Shown: positions 30,153 through 38,534 of the stretch, piece after piece
How positions within the stretch are numbered: the stretch's first letter is position 1
Layout of the letters: every line of letters begins with the position of its first letter
From: Pseudomonas syringae KCTC 12500
Lineage (GTDB): Bacteria > Pseudomonadota > Gammaproteobacteria > Pseudomonadales > Pseudomonadaceae
Direction of reading: 5' to 3'
Assembly: GCF_000507185.2 (NCBI RefSeq)
Contig: NZ_AYTM02000002.1
Coordinates: 5,429,501-5,493,500, forward strand
DNA length: 64,000 nt
The notes under the pieces: model-generated
What the model saw: the letters and a program-made list of their open reading frames with translations, nothing else
The model's database searches: none
Told to the model about the DNA's origin: nothing
Made by a program: the position numbers and the translations under genes

Positions 30153-31130
30153 TCAGCTATCGAGCAATTGGCGATTCACGATACAGCGAGGATCAAGCGC
30201 GTCGCCGTCCCATACTTTGACGATCTGTTGAACAGCCAGCAGCCCCACGCGATCACGGGATTCGGTGGTATTGGCACCCGTATGCGGGGTGGCAACAAGA
30301 TTCGGCAGTTGCCACAGCGGACTGTCGGCAGCAGGCGGCTCCGGATTGAACGTGTCCAGCCCCGCGCCTGCGATCCTGTTGGTTTGCAGCGCCTGGATAA
30401 GCGCCTGAGTATCGACCAGTTCGCCGCGAGCAGTATTGATCAAGATGCAATTGGAGCGCATGCGGTTCAGTTGCGCGGTACTGATCAAGTTGCGATTTTC
30501 GTCGGTCAGCGGGCAATGCAGGCTGATGATATCGCTGGATTCGATCAGGCGGTCAAAGTCGGTTTCGCGCTCGACGTGTGAACGTTCGGGTAGCGTTTTG
30601 AGGTAAGGGTCGAAGACCTTGACCTTCATCTGCAAAGGCGCAACCAGATCCATCAGGACGCTGCCGATCGCCCCCAAGCCAACCAGCCCCAATGTCTTGC
30701 CGAACAGCTCGATGCCGTTGGCGGTGGCCTTGTCCCAATGCCCCTGACGTGTACGGGCATCCAGCCAGGCAATTTGTCGAGCCACGCTGAACATGAGTGC
30801 AAAGGCATGTTCGGCCACGGATTGCGCATTCGCCCCGAGAGCGATCATGACAGGGACTCCTTTCTCTGCCGCCGCCTGAATATCGATGGTGTCGTAGCCG
30901 ACCCCATGCTTGGCGACCGCCTTGAGCCTGGGGGATGCTTCGATCATTTCTCGCGTGAGCTTGCCTTGCCTGACGATGATCGCGTCGGGCTGTACGTCGC
31001 GAATGAGCGAGGTGAGCTCTTCAGCCGGCAGGTAGGGGGTGGAGGGGAAAATCTGAATGCCCAGATCATTCGCATAGCTCATCGCGTCGTGTGCCAGGGC
31101 GGGGCCTGTCAGCAGAATCTTGCGGGTCAT
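30153..31130 (-). CDS. D-isomer specific 2-hydroxyacid dehydrogenase
   Basis: 325 residues. The N-terminal lobe has the PDAIIVRQGKLTREMIEASP pattern of the 3-phosphoglycerate dehydrogenase group, the Rossmann loop is GLVGLGAIGS, and the catalytic residues lie in INTARGELVD (Arg), the FNPEPP segment (Glu) and ATPHTGANT (His). It oxidises or reduces a 2-hydroxy/2-oxo acid with NAD(P). It is divergent from the RraA-like gene across a 245-base region and upstream of the MFS gene. This setting suggests catabolism rather than serine synthesis. Confidence 0.87.
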   Translation of the reverse strand: MTRKILLTGPALAHDAMSYANDLGIQIFPSTPYLPAEELTSLIRDVQPDAIIVRQGKLTREMIEASPRLKAVAKHGVGYDTIDIQAAAEKGVPVMIALGANAQSVAEHAFALMFSVARQIAWLDARTRQGHWDKATANGIELFGKTLGLVGLGAIGSVLMDLVAPLQMKVKVFDPYLKTLPERSHVERETDFDRLIESSDIISLHCPLTDENRNLISTAQLNRMRSNCILINTARGELVDTQALIQALQTNRIAGAGLDTFNPEPPAADSPLWQLPNLVATPHTGANTTESRDRVGLLAVQQIVKVWDGDALDPRCIVNRQLLDS

Positions 31131-31221
31131 GGATGCGTACCTTGTTCTTGTTTGCGTTCGCGTTCGCGTTTGGTGTGCGACCGGGCAGCAACTTCAGCCC
31201 GATGCCTAAACCCTACCATAA

Positions 31222-31236
31222 TGAAATGCCATTTCA
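31222..31236. promoter_or_regulatory. Palindromic operator candidate in the divergent promoter
   Basis: TGAAATG-C-CATTTCA is a perfect 7-bp inverted repeat with a one-base centre, lying between the divergent dehydrogenase and RraA-like genes. A further TGAAATG occurs near 31303. The pattern resembles IclR-family sites such as the KdgR box (AATGAAAC...GTTTCATT). With an IclR gene in the cluster this is a plausible operator; not tested. Confidence 0.45.
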
Positions 31237-31375
31237 CTATATTGATTTTTATCGATCTAAAAAGGGTTATGAATTCTTTTTTACTGCTTGATTGATTCTA
31301 AATGAAATGTGATTCTGAAATTAGCATTACGCAGCTTTTCGGCGGCACCCCATAATTTCAAGAGAGATATGCCCC

Positions 31376-32053
31376 ATGACGATAGGATTCCGAGTCCTCG
31401 AAGCAGCCCGCAAAGTCAGCGCCGAGTGGGTGTCACGTTATCGCGACGTACCCGTCGCGAATGTCAGCGATTCGATGAATCGAATGACCGCAGGCGGCGC
31501 TCGCCTGCGTCCGATGCACCGTGAAGGTGTGCTGGCGGGGCCGGCATTGACTGTGAAAGCGCGGCCCGGTGACAACCTCATGCTCCATTACGCCATTGAT
31601 ATCGCCGAGCCTGGCGATGTGATCGTGGTGGATGCGGGGGGAGATCTGAGCAACGCGCTCATCGGCGAGATGATGGTGGCTTATGCGGTGAAGCGTGGCG
31701 TGGCAGGCATCGTCATCAACGGCGCGATTCGGGACGCAGGGAGCATTGCTGCCGGGACATTCCCGATGTTCGCGGCGGGCATTTCCCACCGTGGCCCCTA
31801 CAAGGACGGACCGGGTGAGATCAACGTGGCCATTGCAATCGACGGGATGGTGATCGAACCGGGTGATCTGGTCATAGGCGATGAGGATGGCTTGCTGTGC
31901 GTACCCTACGACCAAGTCGCCGACGTCTATGATCGCGCCTCAGCCAAACACCATGCCGAACAAAAGCAACTGGAACAGATCGCCAGCGGAGAAAACGATC
32001 GCTCCTGGGTCCTGGAGTCTTTGAAGAAAAAGGGCTGCCAGCTACCGCAGTAA
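31376..32053 (+). CDS. RraA-family aldolase/decarboxylase (4-hydroxy-4-methyl-2-oxoglutarate aldolase-like)
   Basis: 225 residues with the complete family signature: VANVSDSMNRMTAGG at the start, GPALTVKARPGDN, DIAEPGDVIVVDAGGD, GEMMVAYAVKRGVAGIVINGAIRDAG (R119-D120, catalytic Arg and metal Asp) and GDLVIGDEDGLLCVP. Unlike the paralogue in the achromobactin operon it keeps the Arg, so aldolase or oxaloacetate decarboxylase activity is likely. ATG 31376 follows GAGAG. Divergent from the dehydrogenase; the oxidoreductase follows after about 235 bases. Confidence 0.85.
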   Translation: MTIGFRVLEAARKVSAEWVSRYRDVPVANVSDSMNRMTAGGARLRPMHREGVLAGPALTVKARPGDNLMLHYAIDIAEPGDVIVVDAGGDLSNALIGEMMVAYAVKRGVAGIVINGAIRDAGSIAAGTFPMFAAGISHRGPYKDGPGEINVAIAIDGMVIEPGDLVIGDEDGLLCVPYDQVADVYDRASAKHHAEQKQLEQIASGENDRSWVLESLKKKGCQLPQ

Positions 32054-32288
32054 CCTGGTGCACATGGCGTAAGCACGAGCGTGGCGCAACGCTGCGCCGT
32101 GCCGTTACGCCACGCCAGGCGGTTGAAAAGGGCGGCCGGGATGTGAGTGTCGGACTTGATGCTCAGCGTTGAGCAGGTATCGTGTAGGCGACACATTGAA
32201 AAACACGCGGCTCTGAAAAGGGCCACACGATATTTTTCAAGGCGCGATACAGACACCTCTTCGCGCTGACTGCACAAGGATTATGTTC

Positions 32289-33311
32289 ATGAAAGCTTTT
32301 CAGATCGGATCTCAACAAGGCCTGGACGCTTTGACCGCGACCACTCGGCCCGAGCCGATCGCCGGGCCGGGGCAGGCCATAGTGGCGCCGCGCCTGGTGA
32401 GCCTCATCAGCCGGGATGTGCAAATCCTGCGTGGCACGTACGGTCCCAGACAATTACCAGAGCGCATTCCCATGTCCGAAGGCGTGGGTGAAGTCATCGC
32501 GGTAGGCGAGGGCGTCAGCCAGGTCAAACCGGGCGACCGGGTCATCTGCGGTCACTTTCCCAGCTGGCTGCAAGGCGAATTTCGCAGCAGTGTGTTCGCC
32601 CACGATGTCGGTGTCACCCATGACGGCTGGCTGGCTGAAAAAGTCGTATTGCCCGCCGCTGCATTGATTCACGTACCGGACGCGTTGGCTGACAAGGACG
32701 TTGCCGCACTGGCATCTGCAGGCCTGACCGCCTGGAACGCGCTGATGGAGGTGTGCAAGGTCAAACCGGGTGAACTCGTTCTGTGCCTGGGGACCGGCGG
32801 AGTGGCGCTGGCCGCGTTGAAACTGGCCAGGCTTCACGGCGCACGCGTGGCGATCACCTCATCGAGTGACGAGAAGCTTGAAATCGCGCGTCAGCTTGGC
32901 GCCGACATCACGATCAATTACCGCACGCACCCGGACTGGGCAGCGCAAGTCATGGCGCTCAGTGATAACGCAGGTGCCGACATTATTATCGAGACAGGAG
33001 GCCAGGACACCCTGGGGCAATCGATCGCGGCGGCTGCCGTCAACGGACGTATTGCAGTAATAGGCGTGACGCCAGGTCAGCACTCGCCGATTCCCGACTA
33101 CCTGTCGCTGATCCTCAAAAACGTCACAATCAGAGGCATTGCCAACGGCAGCCGCGAGATGTTTGTCGACCTTATACGAGCCATCGAAGCGAATGGAATT
33201 GAAACGGTAGTCGCCAGGACATTCAAATTCGCCGAGGCCCCCGAAGCCTACGCGTATTTCGCCGCAGCACAGCACATCGGCAAGGTGTTGATCGAGTTTG
33301 AACAGGGGTGA
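32289..33311 (+). CDS. MDR-family NAD(P)-dependent oxidoreductase (zinc-free quinone oxidoreductase/alcohol dehydrogenase type)
   Basis: About 340 residues. The GroES-like N-terminal domain carries IPMSEGVGEVIAVGEGVSQVKPGDRVI, and the Rossmann domain LCLGTGGVALAALKLARLHGARVAITSS. The pair of cysteines and histidine that bind catalytic zinc in true alcohol dehydrogenases are not apparent, pointing to a quinone or enone reductase type. AAGGA precedes two in-frame ATG codons (32283 and 32289); the second has the better spacing. Last gene of the IclR-associated cluster; substrate unknown. Confidence 0.83.
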   Translation: MKAFQIGSQQGLDALTATTRPEPIAGPGQAIVAPRLVSLISRDVQILRGTYGPRQLPERIPMSEGVGEVIAVGEGVSQVKPGDRVICGHFPSWLQGEFRSSVFAHDVGVTHDGWLAEKVVLPAAALIHVPDALADKDVAALASAGLTAWNALMEVCKVKPGELVLCLGTGGVALAALKLARLHGARVAITSSSDEKLEIARQLGADITINYRTHPDWAAQVMALSDNAGADIIIETGGQDTLGQSIAAAAVNGRIAVIGVTPGQHSPIPDYLSLILKNVTIRGIANGSREMFVDLIRAIEANGIETVVARTFKFAEAPEAYAYFAAAQHIGKVLIEFEQG

Positions 33312-33502
33312 TCTCGCTGCGCCATAGTTGAACCTATAGCGAAAGGCTTACACGCGCTGGAGTGGATCAGCCCTGTACGACGTGCTCGCGAAGTAGCAAT
33401 CTATATCCATCAACCGTTGCGCAGGAGGCGCTTCGGAGGTCAAGGATGATCACCATTGCCGGGACGGCTACTGACAGGATGTCGGAATGGTATTGATAGA
33501 AA

Positions 33503-33528
33503 AACGACCCGCTTCGGCGGGTTTTTTT
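33503..33528 (+). terminator. Strong intrinsic terminator
   Basis: ACCCGC-TTCG-GCGGGT, a 6-bp stem with the very stable UUCG loop, is followed by seven T on the + strand and preceded by A-rich sequence, so it can also act for the minus strand. It is about 190 bases after the oxidoreductase gene and about 210 bases beyond the salA-like stop on the other strand. It marks the border between the catabolic cluster and the lipopeptide island. Nothing else is seen in the gap 33312-33740. Confidence 0.85.
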
Positions 33529-33740
33529 ATGCGCTAGAGGAATAGCGCTATACGCATAAACCTGCACAGTATTGTCGTTTACCCTCGACATTGATCAGTC
33601 GAGGGGACGGCAATGACGTCCGGCATACGCCGGATGGCGCGGCGGTCGCGGTCGAGACGGGTGTCAACTGGTCTACAGACCGTACCGCTGCACGGTGGAA
33701 GAATCATTTAACGTGGAACGACCATAAAACCGCACTCTGC

Positions 33741-34595
33741 TCAGACAGCCGCCTGAAACATCTCTACTGGGATTGGATGCTGCATGCGCTGCTCTGCATG
33801 CAACCAGCGAAGTAGCGCACTGCGACCCGCGATGCCCATTTTTACCGCCGCGCGCTTGAAGTAGCTCTCCACTGTGCTGACTTTCAGATCAAGCCTTTCT
33901 GCCAGTTGAGGCACCGTGAGACCAGCCAGCAGGCCGACGCACACTTCGGTTTCGCGCGAAGACAGGCTTAGCGCCGATGCCTCGAGGCGGCCCAGGAAAC
34001 GCTGGCGCAGACCTTCCATGGCATCTTTGTTTTTCAGGCTTTTTGTGACAGGCAAGAGGTTTGTCGAAACGAGGGTAGGTGTCACGGTCGCAATGTGTTG
34101 CTTCACGATGGGCAATACGACCCAGGACAGGTCTTTGAGTCGGGCGCGCTCTTGACTGGTGAATGCCTTGGCAGAGGGTGATCGATAAACCGACAGCACA
34201 TATTCCCCCTTTCCCGGGTAAGCGAGGTGTACTTGGGGGAGAGAAGCGTAGGGGGGCACATGACCTGGCTTCTCTTGCGCGCTGTAGGTGGGCGACTCGA
34301 ACCTGATGGATCTGTCGATGCGCGTATCTGCCAGCTCTGTCGGGCTCAACAGAACAGGCTCCAGACGTCTGCTATCGACCCCGGGAGTGAGCACCTGGCG
34401 TAGGTTTCCGCCAAATGCACCTATGCCGTGAGCGCCGGTGACTTCATTCGTAGATCGACTGAGTCCCTGAATGACATGGGTCGCATCCACGGGCAATGAA
34501 GCGGTAATCATCTCGTGGAGCAAGCGAGCGAACTGACGGCTTCCAATACCGGAGATCACTTTGCCGAGATGCGGGAAAAGCTGTTGCATGTTCAT
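33741..34595 (-). CDS. salA: SalA-like LuxR-type transcriptional regulator
   Basis: 284 residues with a C-terminal LuxR helix-turn-helix: LSLSSRETEVCVGLLAGL, then TVPQLAERLDLKVSTVES and YFKRAAVKMGIAGRS. There is no receiver domain and no acyl-homoserine-lactone-binding pattern, as in the SalA/SyrG/SyrF group of P. syringae. In that species SalA, under GacS/GacA, switches on syrF and so the syringomycin and syringopeptin genes. The identification rests on this domain design, on the neighbouring syrG-like gene in the same direction and on the nearby synthetase. AAGGAA precedes ATG 34595. The most diverged of the three LuxR proteins in this window. Confidence 0.8.
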   Translation of the reverse strand: MNMQQLFPHLGKVISGIGSRQFARLLHEMITASLPVDATHVIQGLSRSTNEVTGAHGIGAFGGNLRQVLTPGVDSRRLEPVLLSPTELADTRIDRSIRFESPTYSAQEKPGHVPPYASLPQVHLAYPGKGEYVLSVYRSPSAKAFTSQERARLKDLSWVVLPIVKQHIATVTPTLVSTNLLPVTKSLKNKDAMEGLRQRFLGRLEASALSLSSRETEVCVGLLAGLTVPQLAERLDLKVSTVESYFKRAAVKMGIAGRSALLRWLHAEQRMQHPIPVEMFQAAV

Positions 34596-35639
34596 CGGGG
34601 TTCCTTTTTCCGTTTATAAAGAGACACGCCAAGGCGCAGCCTTGATTCAGCAAATGAATAAGTAAGTGCTTTGTACTCTTCAAGCCCTGCGACCAAACAG
34701 ATTATATGTAGGTCGTCATACAAAATTTATACTGACTTAACAAGAGGTTGAACGTGGAGCGATACCGTTGCCCAAGAGCATGAACTAGTAAAAAGTCATG
34801 CGTGTTAAGAAAAGCGAGAATGCTAACCATAAGCAATGCACTCGTTAATAGTGATAACTTCTTTTATCGATGTTTATTGAGTCTGAGGTGCGCCAGGCAG
34901 CGCAGGGAAATGCGAATCACTCTGAGTAACTAGAGGGTTGTCTGATGACAATCGTCCCACAGAGTGAAGCCATAACGCCTGCGGCGGCGATCTAAAGGCA
35001 GCGAGTAACGTTGGCATGACGATCAACTCCTATCCCTGTCCATGTTGTCCACGTACGCACGCGGGGGTGGCAATACGGGGGCGTGTTGCACCATTTTTTA
35101 TATTAAGGTGATCATATTGATCGAAGGGGCCTTAAATAAATCCATCTGAGCGTATGACCGAATACTAACCATATAGTTCATGTTTCACACCTGAATTGCA
35201 ATGAAAAAAGCTTAATAATAAGAGAGAGATCACACGTGACGCTTATAACGCTGGGTGTCATTCCGCGCAGTATTACTGGATGTGCTGGACAGCAGCGAAG
35301 CGGCATGACGCTCCGGACAGGCACGCCATACTAGTTATCCTCCTCGATAGCAAGTGAATAAGTACCCACGGGTACGATAGTGCACAGTAAGTGCGCATCA
35401 CAACGCCCTTCATCAGGGGGGCGCTTGTTTTTTATTTTAGTGTTTGCTGACTTCGCTACAGGCATTTTATAAAACTATCGCTGTACAACAGTAGCCTCAC
35501 TCGGTTTAGCCGATGGAGGGGCGGTTGGCTGGCGGTGCGACACAGGCAACATCACCGAGCACCTGGTGCAGATTGGCTTCGGCCACCCGCTGGGCGAGAC
35601 GATCAGACAGGTAAAACCGCGCTGCGGCGCAGGGCGGGC
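34596..35639. other. 1-kb gene-free region between the salA-like and syrG-like genes
   Basis: No convincing ORF is seen on either strand. The part next to salA is AT-rich and must hold its promoter. A GTACCC-AC-GGGTAC palindrome lies at 35362-35375 and an intrinsic terminator facing + at 35402-35438. Near 35510-35640 the minus strand reads FYLSDRLAQRVAEANL and ends soon after; this may be the tail of a lost gene but I cannot name it. An untranslated RNA is possible. Confidence 0.5.
35402..35438 (+). terminator. Orphan intrinsic terminator on the + strand
   Basis: CGCCC (35404-35408) pairs with GGGCG (35419-35423) across a 10-base loop and is followed by a T-rich run (GTTTTTTATTTT). It would end a + strand transcript, yet no + strand gene precedes it for about 2 kb, apart from the terminator-protected oxidoreductase cluster. 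Confidence 0.65.
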
Positions 35640-36446
35640 TCAGGCTGTTTGAGATACGCCTGTCATCCACTTGACCAAACCGTGTCGCCCCTTCACACCA
35701 AGCTTCGCTCCGGCGCGCTTGAGGTAGGTTTCGATGGAGCTGTTCTTGACATGCAGTTTGTCGGCAAGCTCTGGAACCGTAGCGCCAGCCAATATGCCAA
35801 GGCATATTTCTTTTTCACGCAATGACAACCGGACCTCCGCTTGACTCAGCTTATCGTTGAACTCGCGTTGAAGCTGCTGGCCGCCCTGTGTAACGGCTTC
35901 GTTGTCAGCATGCGCAGTGCACAAAGTACGGGTTGTCTGGGCATGTCTGTCCAACAGGGGCAACAGGGCCTCTGAGAAATTCTTCAAAAACGATAATTCG
36001 TGAAGTGAAAAATCACGTTGATGATGGTCGCGGTGCAAGGAAATGACACAGCGCCTGTTCGACTTGCGCGACACCAGATTGCAGTGATAGGTACCTGTCG
36101 GGCCAGAGCTGGCCTGTCCAACGCTGCTGGGTAGTTTCAGATGAACGAGCAGAAAGTCGTCAACACTGAGCATTCGAGCGAGCAGCGTCTCCTGGTTCTG
36201 CGACACGGTTACAATCATCGGTTTGTGATCGGCGGTCTCCTGCCCCAGAGGCTGGATGCTGATAACGCTTCCTTCATTCTCGTCGATCGTCCATTCGCTC
36301 AGGTCGAGGCAATCGATGGGAACGCTGGCCGCGATGATTTGGTACATGTTCGAAGCGAATCCTGCATCACCCACGCTTGCGATTAACTTCCCGAGCTCCA
36401 GAAAATACGCTGACTGATTACCCGTCATTTGTAGATTGGCTTCCAT
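35640..36446 (-). CDS. syrG: SyrG-like LuxR-type transcriptional regulator
   Basis: 268 residues; the whole length resembles the syrF-like protein of this window (ELGKLIASVGDAGFASNMYQII here, [22 protein letters not shown] there), and both have CVISLHR in the middle and RLSLREKEICLGILAG-type helix-turn-helix regions at the end (TVPELADKLHVKNSSIETYLKRAGAKLG). Salt-and-pepper divergence indicates an old duplication. SyrG is a known activator of the syr-syp genes. An alternative ATG six codons in (36428) is possible. Same direction as salA, about 1 kb upstream of it. Confidence 0.8.
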   Translation of the reverse strand: MEANLQMTGNQSAYFLELGKLIASVGDAGFASNMYQIIAASVPIDCLDLSEWTIDENEGSVISIQPLGQETADHKPMIVTVSQNQETLLARMLSVDDFLLVHLKLPSSVGQASSGPTGTYHCNLVSRKSNRRCVISLHRDHHQRDFSLHELSFLKNFSEALLPLLDRHAQTTRTLCTAHADNEAVTQGGQQLQREFNDKLSQAEVRLSLREKEICLGILAGATVPELADKLHVKNSSIETYLKRAGAKLGVKGRHGLVKWMTGVSQTA

Positions 36447-37114
36447 TACACATTCGCCCCCATGGCGTTAATCTCCAGCCGAACCAAAAGCAACCTCGCA
36501 TACAGGGCAGCCGTCTCATACCTAGCAATGAGTATACTGTCTGATTGTAGGACAATGTTACTAGTGCATTAGAGAATTTACACATAGAGGCCATACCCAG
36601 TCTGTAGGGGAAAAGGGGGACAAGCGTCTCGCTAGAGGCCGGATAGCCAGCGCCGACGGTGCTCACTAGCAAGTGACAAACCCCTAAGCGGGAACCCGAT
36701 ATTAGTCTCAGAATAAAAGATCTTTTGCGTGGCTGGCCTCTTCGATACGTCGCGATTACAACTACTAAAGCGTGACGTCTGCGACGAAAGACATGGCGGG
36801 CCATCTGTCTCAAAAATAAAGTTCTTCATGCCAAGAGTCCATTGCCTCACGTGATCGCTGTAGGGTGCTCAAAATATGTTTCGTTTTTGCGTTTCAGACA
36901 CAACCATCCGGCGACGCCCCGCGATAATGTCCCTGAATGCGGGGACAGACGCACACAGGTCCTGATGTTTCCATTAGTGCATGGCTGCAGACTGAGCGCC
37001 TGCCTCGCAGGACAGCGGTAGTGGCTAAGTAGATATTCTCATGTACGCCCTTTATTTAAGTGTTGAGCCGTTGAATCATCCGAGATCCGGGAAGCCCATT
37101 AGGCGGGGAATACA
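36447..37114. other. Divergent intergenic region between the syrG-like and pseE-like genes
   Basis: No gene of its own is visible. It carries the promoters of both flanking genes and, on the + side, a syr-syp box at 36928-36947. The part near syrG (36500-36560) is AT-rich. Confidence 0.6.
36928..36947 (+). promoter_or_regulatory. syr-syp box before the pseE-like gene
   Basis: TGTCCCTGAATGCGGGGACA: a perfect 6-bp inverted repeat TGTCCC/GGGACA with an 8-base spacer. As I recall the published syr-syp box (TGTCCCG-N6-CGGGACA with some freedom), this differs at two positions. It lies 168 bases before the adaptor gene start, like the box before syrF, implying control by the SalA/SyrF cascade. Confidence 0.7.
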
Positions 37115-38290
37115 GTGAGCATTGTCGGCTTTTTCCGGAAATTGAATTTCCGCAAAATCCTTTTGAGACTCGTGTTGATCGATCTAACGATCTCGCTGGC
37201 TGGCTACGCCTTCTATAAGGGCGCAAGCGGGGAAGAAGAGACAGCTTTTCTCTCTGCCGCAGCGGAAGTTACGGACATGGAGTACGCCGTCATGGCACAA
37301 GGCGTGCTCCATGGGCGTAATCAGGTGGACGTCGGCGCACAGGTTTCCGGGCAATTGCAGTCCTTGAAGGTCAAACCTGGTGACATGGTCAAAAAAAACC
37401 AGCTGTTGGCAGAGATCGACCCTCTGCCCGCCAGAAATGCTCTGCGCCAGGCGGTCGTCAAAATCGAACAACTCACGGCTGAACGGGACGCGACGCTGCA
37501 TAAGTTGAAGCTTGCCGAGTCGAATGATCGCAGATACCAGGCACTGGGCTCCACGACGGCGGTTTCCAAAGCGGATCAGGACAAGGCTCGATTTGAGCTG
37601 GAGGCCCAGCGCGCCAATCTGGTTTCGCTCACCGCACAATTGCAGACCGCCCGCGTGCAGGAAGAAGCGGCACGCATCAAACTCGACTACACACGAATCT
37701 TCGCACCAATGGATGGTCAGGTCCTCGCCATCGTCACTCAGGAGGGCCAGACCGTCATTGCAGACCAGATGGCACCGGTCATTCTGAAGATGGCGCAACT
37801 CGACACCATGACCGTGAAGGCGCAGGTTTCCGAAGCCGACGTGCTCAAAATCAAACCCGGTCTTGCGGTTTACTTCACTATCCCGGGCGATCCTGATAAG
37901 CGCTATAACGCCACCCTCAAGGCGATCGAACCAGGTCCTGTGGACGCTGCAAGCCAGTCCGGAGCAACAGGCGAAAACAGTAAAGCCGTCTTCTACAACG
38001 CCCTTTTTGATGTCCCCAACCTTGAAAGCCGCTTCTACATCGACATGACCGCTAACGTCCGAATTGTGCTGGAGGCGAAGGAGGGCGTGTTGACGATTCC
38101 TGTTGCCGCGCTGGGTGACCGGCGGGAAGACGGCACCTACAGCGTAAGAGTTCTGGGTGAAGGTGACGAGGTCAGAACAGCGGACGTGGTGCCAGGTATC
38201 AATAACCAGGTCAGGGTCGAAGTACTTTCGGGGCTCAAAGCCGGCGACAGGGTTGTCATCGGAGAGCGGGGCGGTGTGGAGGGTGCTTGA
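37115..38290 (+). CDS. pseE: Periplasmic adaptor (membrane fusion) protein, MacA/PseE-like
   Basis: 391 residues. One N-terminal membrane anchor (ILLRLVLIDLTISLAGYAFY), then the lipoyl/barrel-sandwich halves (GRNQVDVGAQVSGQLQSLKVKPGDMVKKNQLLAEIDP and LDYTRIFAPMDGQVLAI) around a coiled-coil hairpin, then beta-barrel and membrane-proximal domains. MacA-type adaptors join a MacB-type ABC pump to an outer-membrane channel. In P. syringae pv. syringae a MacAB-like pair, PseE/PseF, is reported in the syr-syp island; this is the likely PseE. The ABC partner is not next to it: 245 bases downstream is a LysE gene. Start is GTG 37115 with GGGGA upstream. A syr-syp box precedes it. Confidence 0.8.
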   Translation: MSIVGFFRKLNFRKILLRLVLIDLTISLAGYAFYKGASGEEETAFLSAAAEVTDMEYAVMAQGVLHGRNQVDVGAQVSGQLQSLKVKPGDMVKKNQLLAEIDPLPARNALRQAVVKIEQLTAERDATLHKLKLAESNDRRYQALGSTTAVSKADQDKARFELEAQRANLVSLTAQLQTARVQEEAARIKLDYTRIFAPMDGQVLAIVTQEGQTVIADQMAPVILKMAQLDTMTVKAQVSEADVLKIKPGLAVYFTIPGDPDKRYNATLKAIEPGPVDAASQSGATGENSKAVFYNALFDVPNLESRFYIDMTANVRIVLEAKEGVLTIPVAALGDRREDGTYSVRVLGEGDEVRTADVVPGINNQVRVEVLSGLKAGDRVVIGERGGVEGA

Positions 38291-38534
38291 AGGGGAGGCC
38301 GACTAACAAGACATCGAGGGCGGCAGTAAGTCTGCGTCAAATCGATAACGGATACGTTGTAAGCGCCTTGTTAATGAAATGGGCGTACGTAGTAAAACAA
38401 GGTCAACCGTGGATTAACAATCGATGCCAGCTTCAGCAATGTCCTGAAGGCTTAGGCGTTTGCCCATGCGCCAGTGGTGTTCATGTTTGAAAACCCCGGC
38501 GAGCTGGAAAAAAATCTATTTTGGAGTGTTGGGT

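Noticed and set aside
33320..33530. tRNA gene before the UUCG terminator
   Set aside because: The terminator looks like those that follow tRNA genes, but no cloverleaf or T-loop sequence is visible upstream.
35506..35640. Minus-strand peptide FYLSDRLAQRVAEANL after the syrG-like gene
   Set aside because: Short, no start codon of its own and no family I recognise; mentioned only as part of the gap.
36418..36813. 131-codon minus-strand ORF overlapping the syrG-like start
   Set aside because: No ribosome site, no recognisable family, overlaps promoter sequence.
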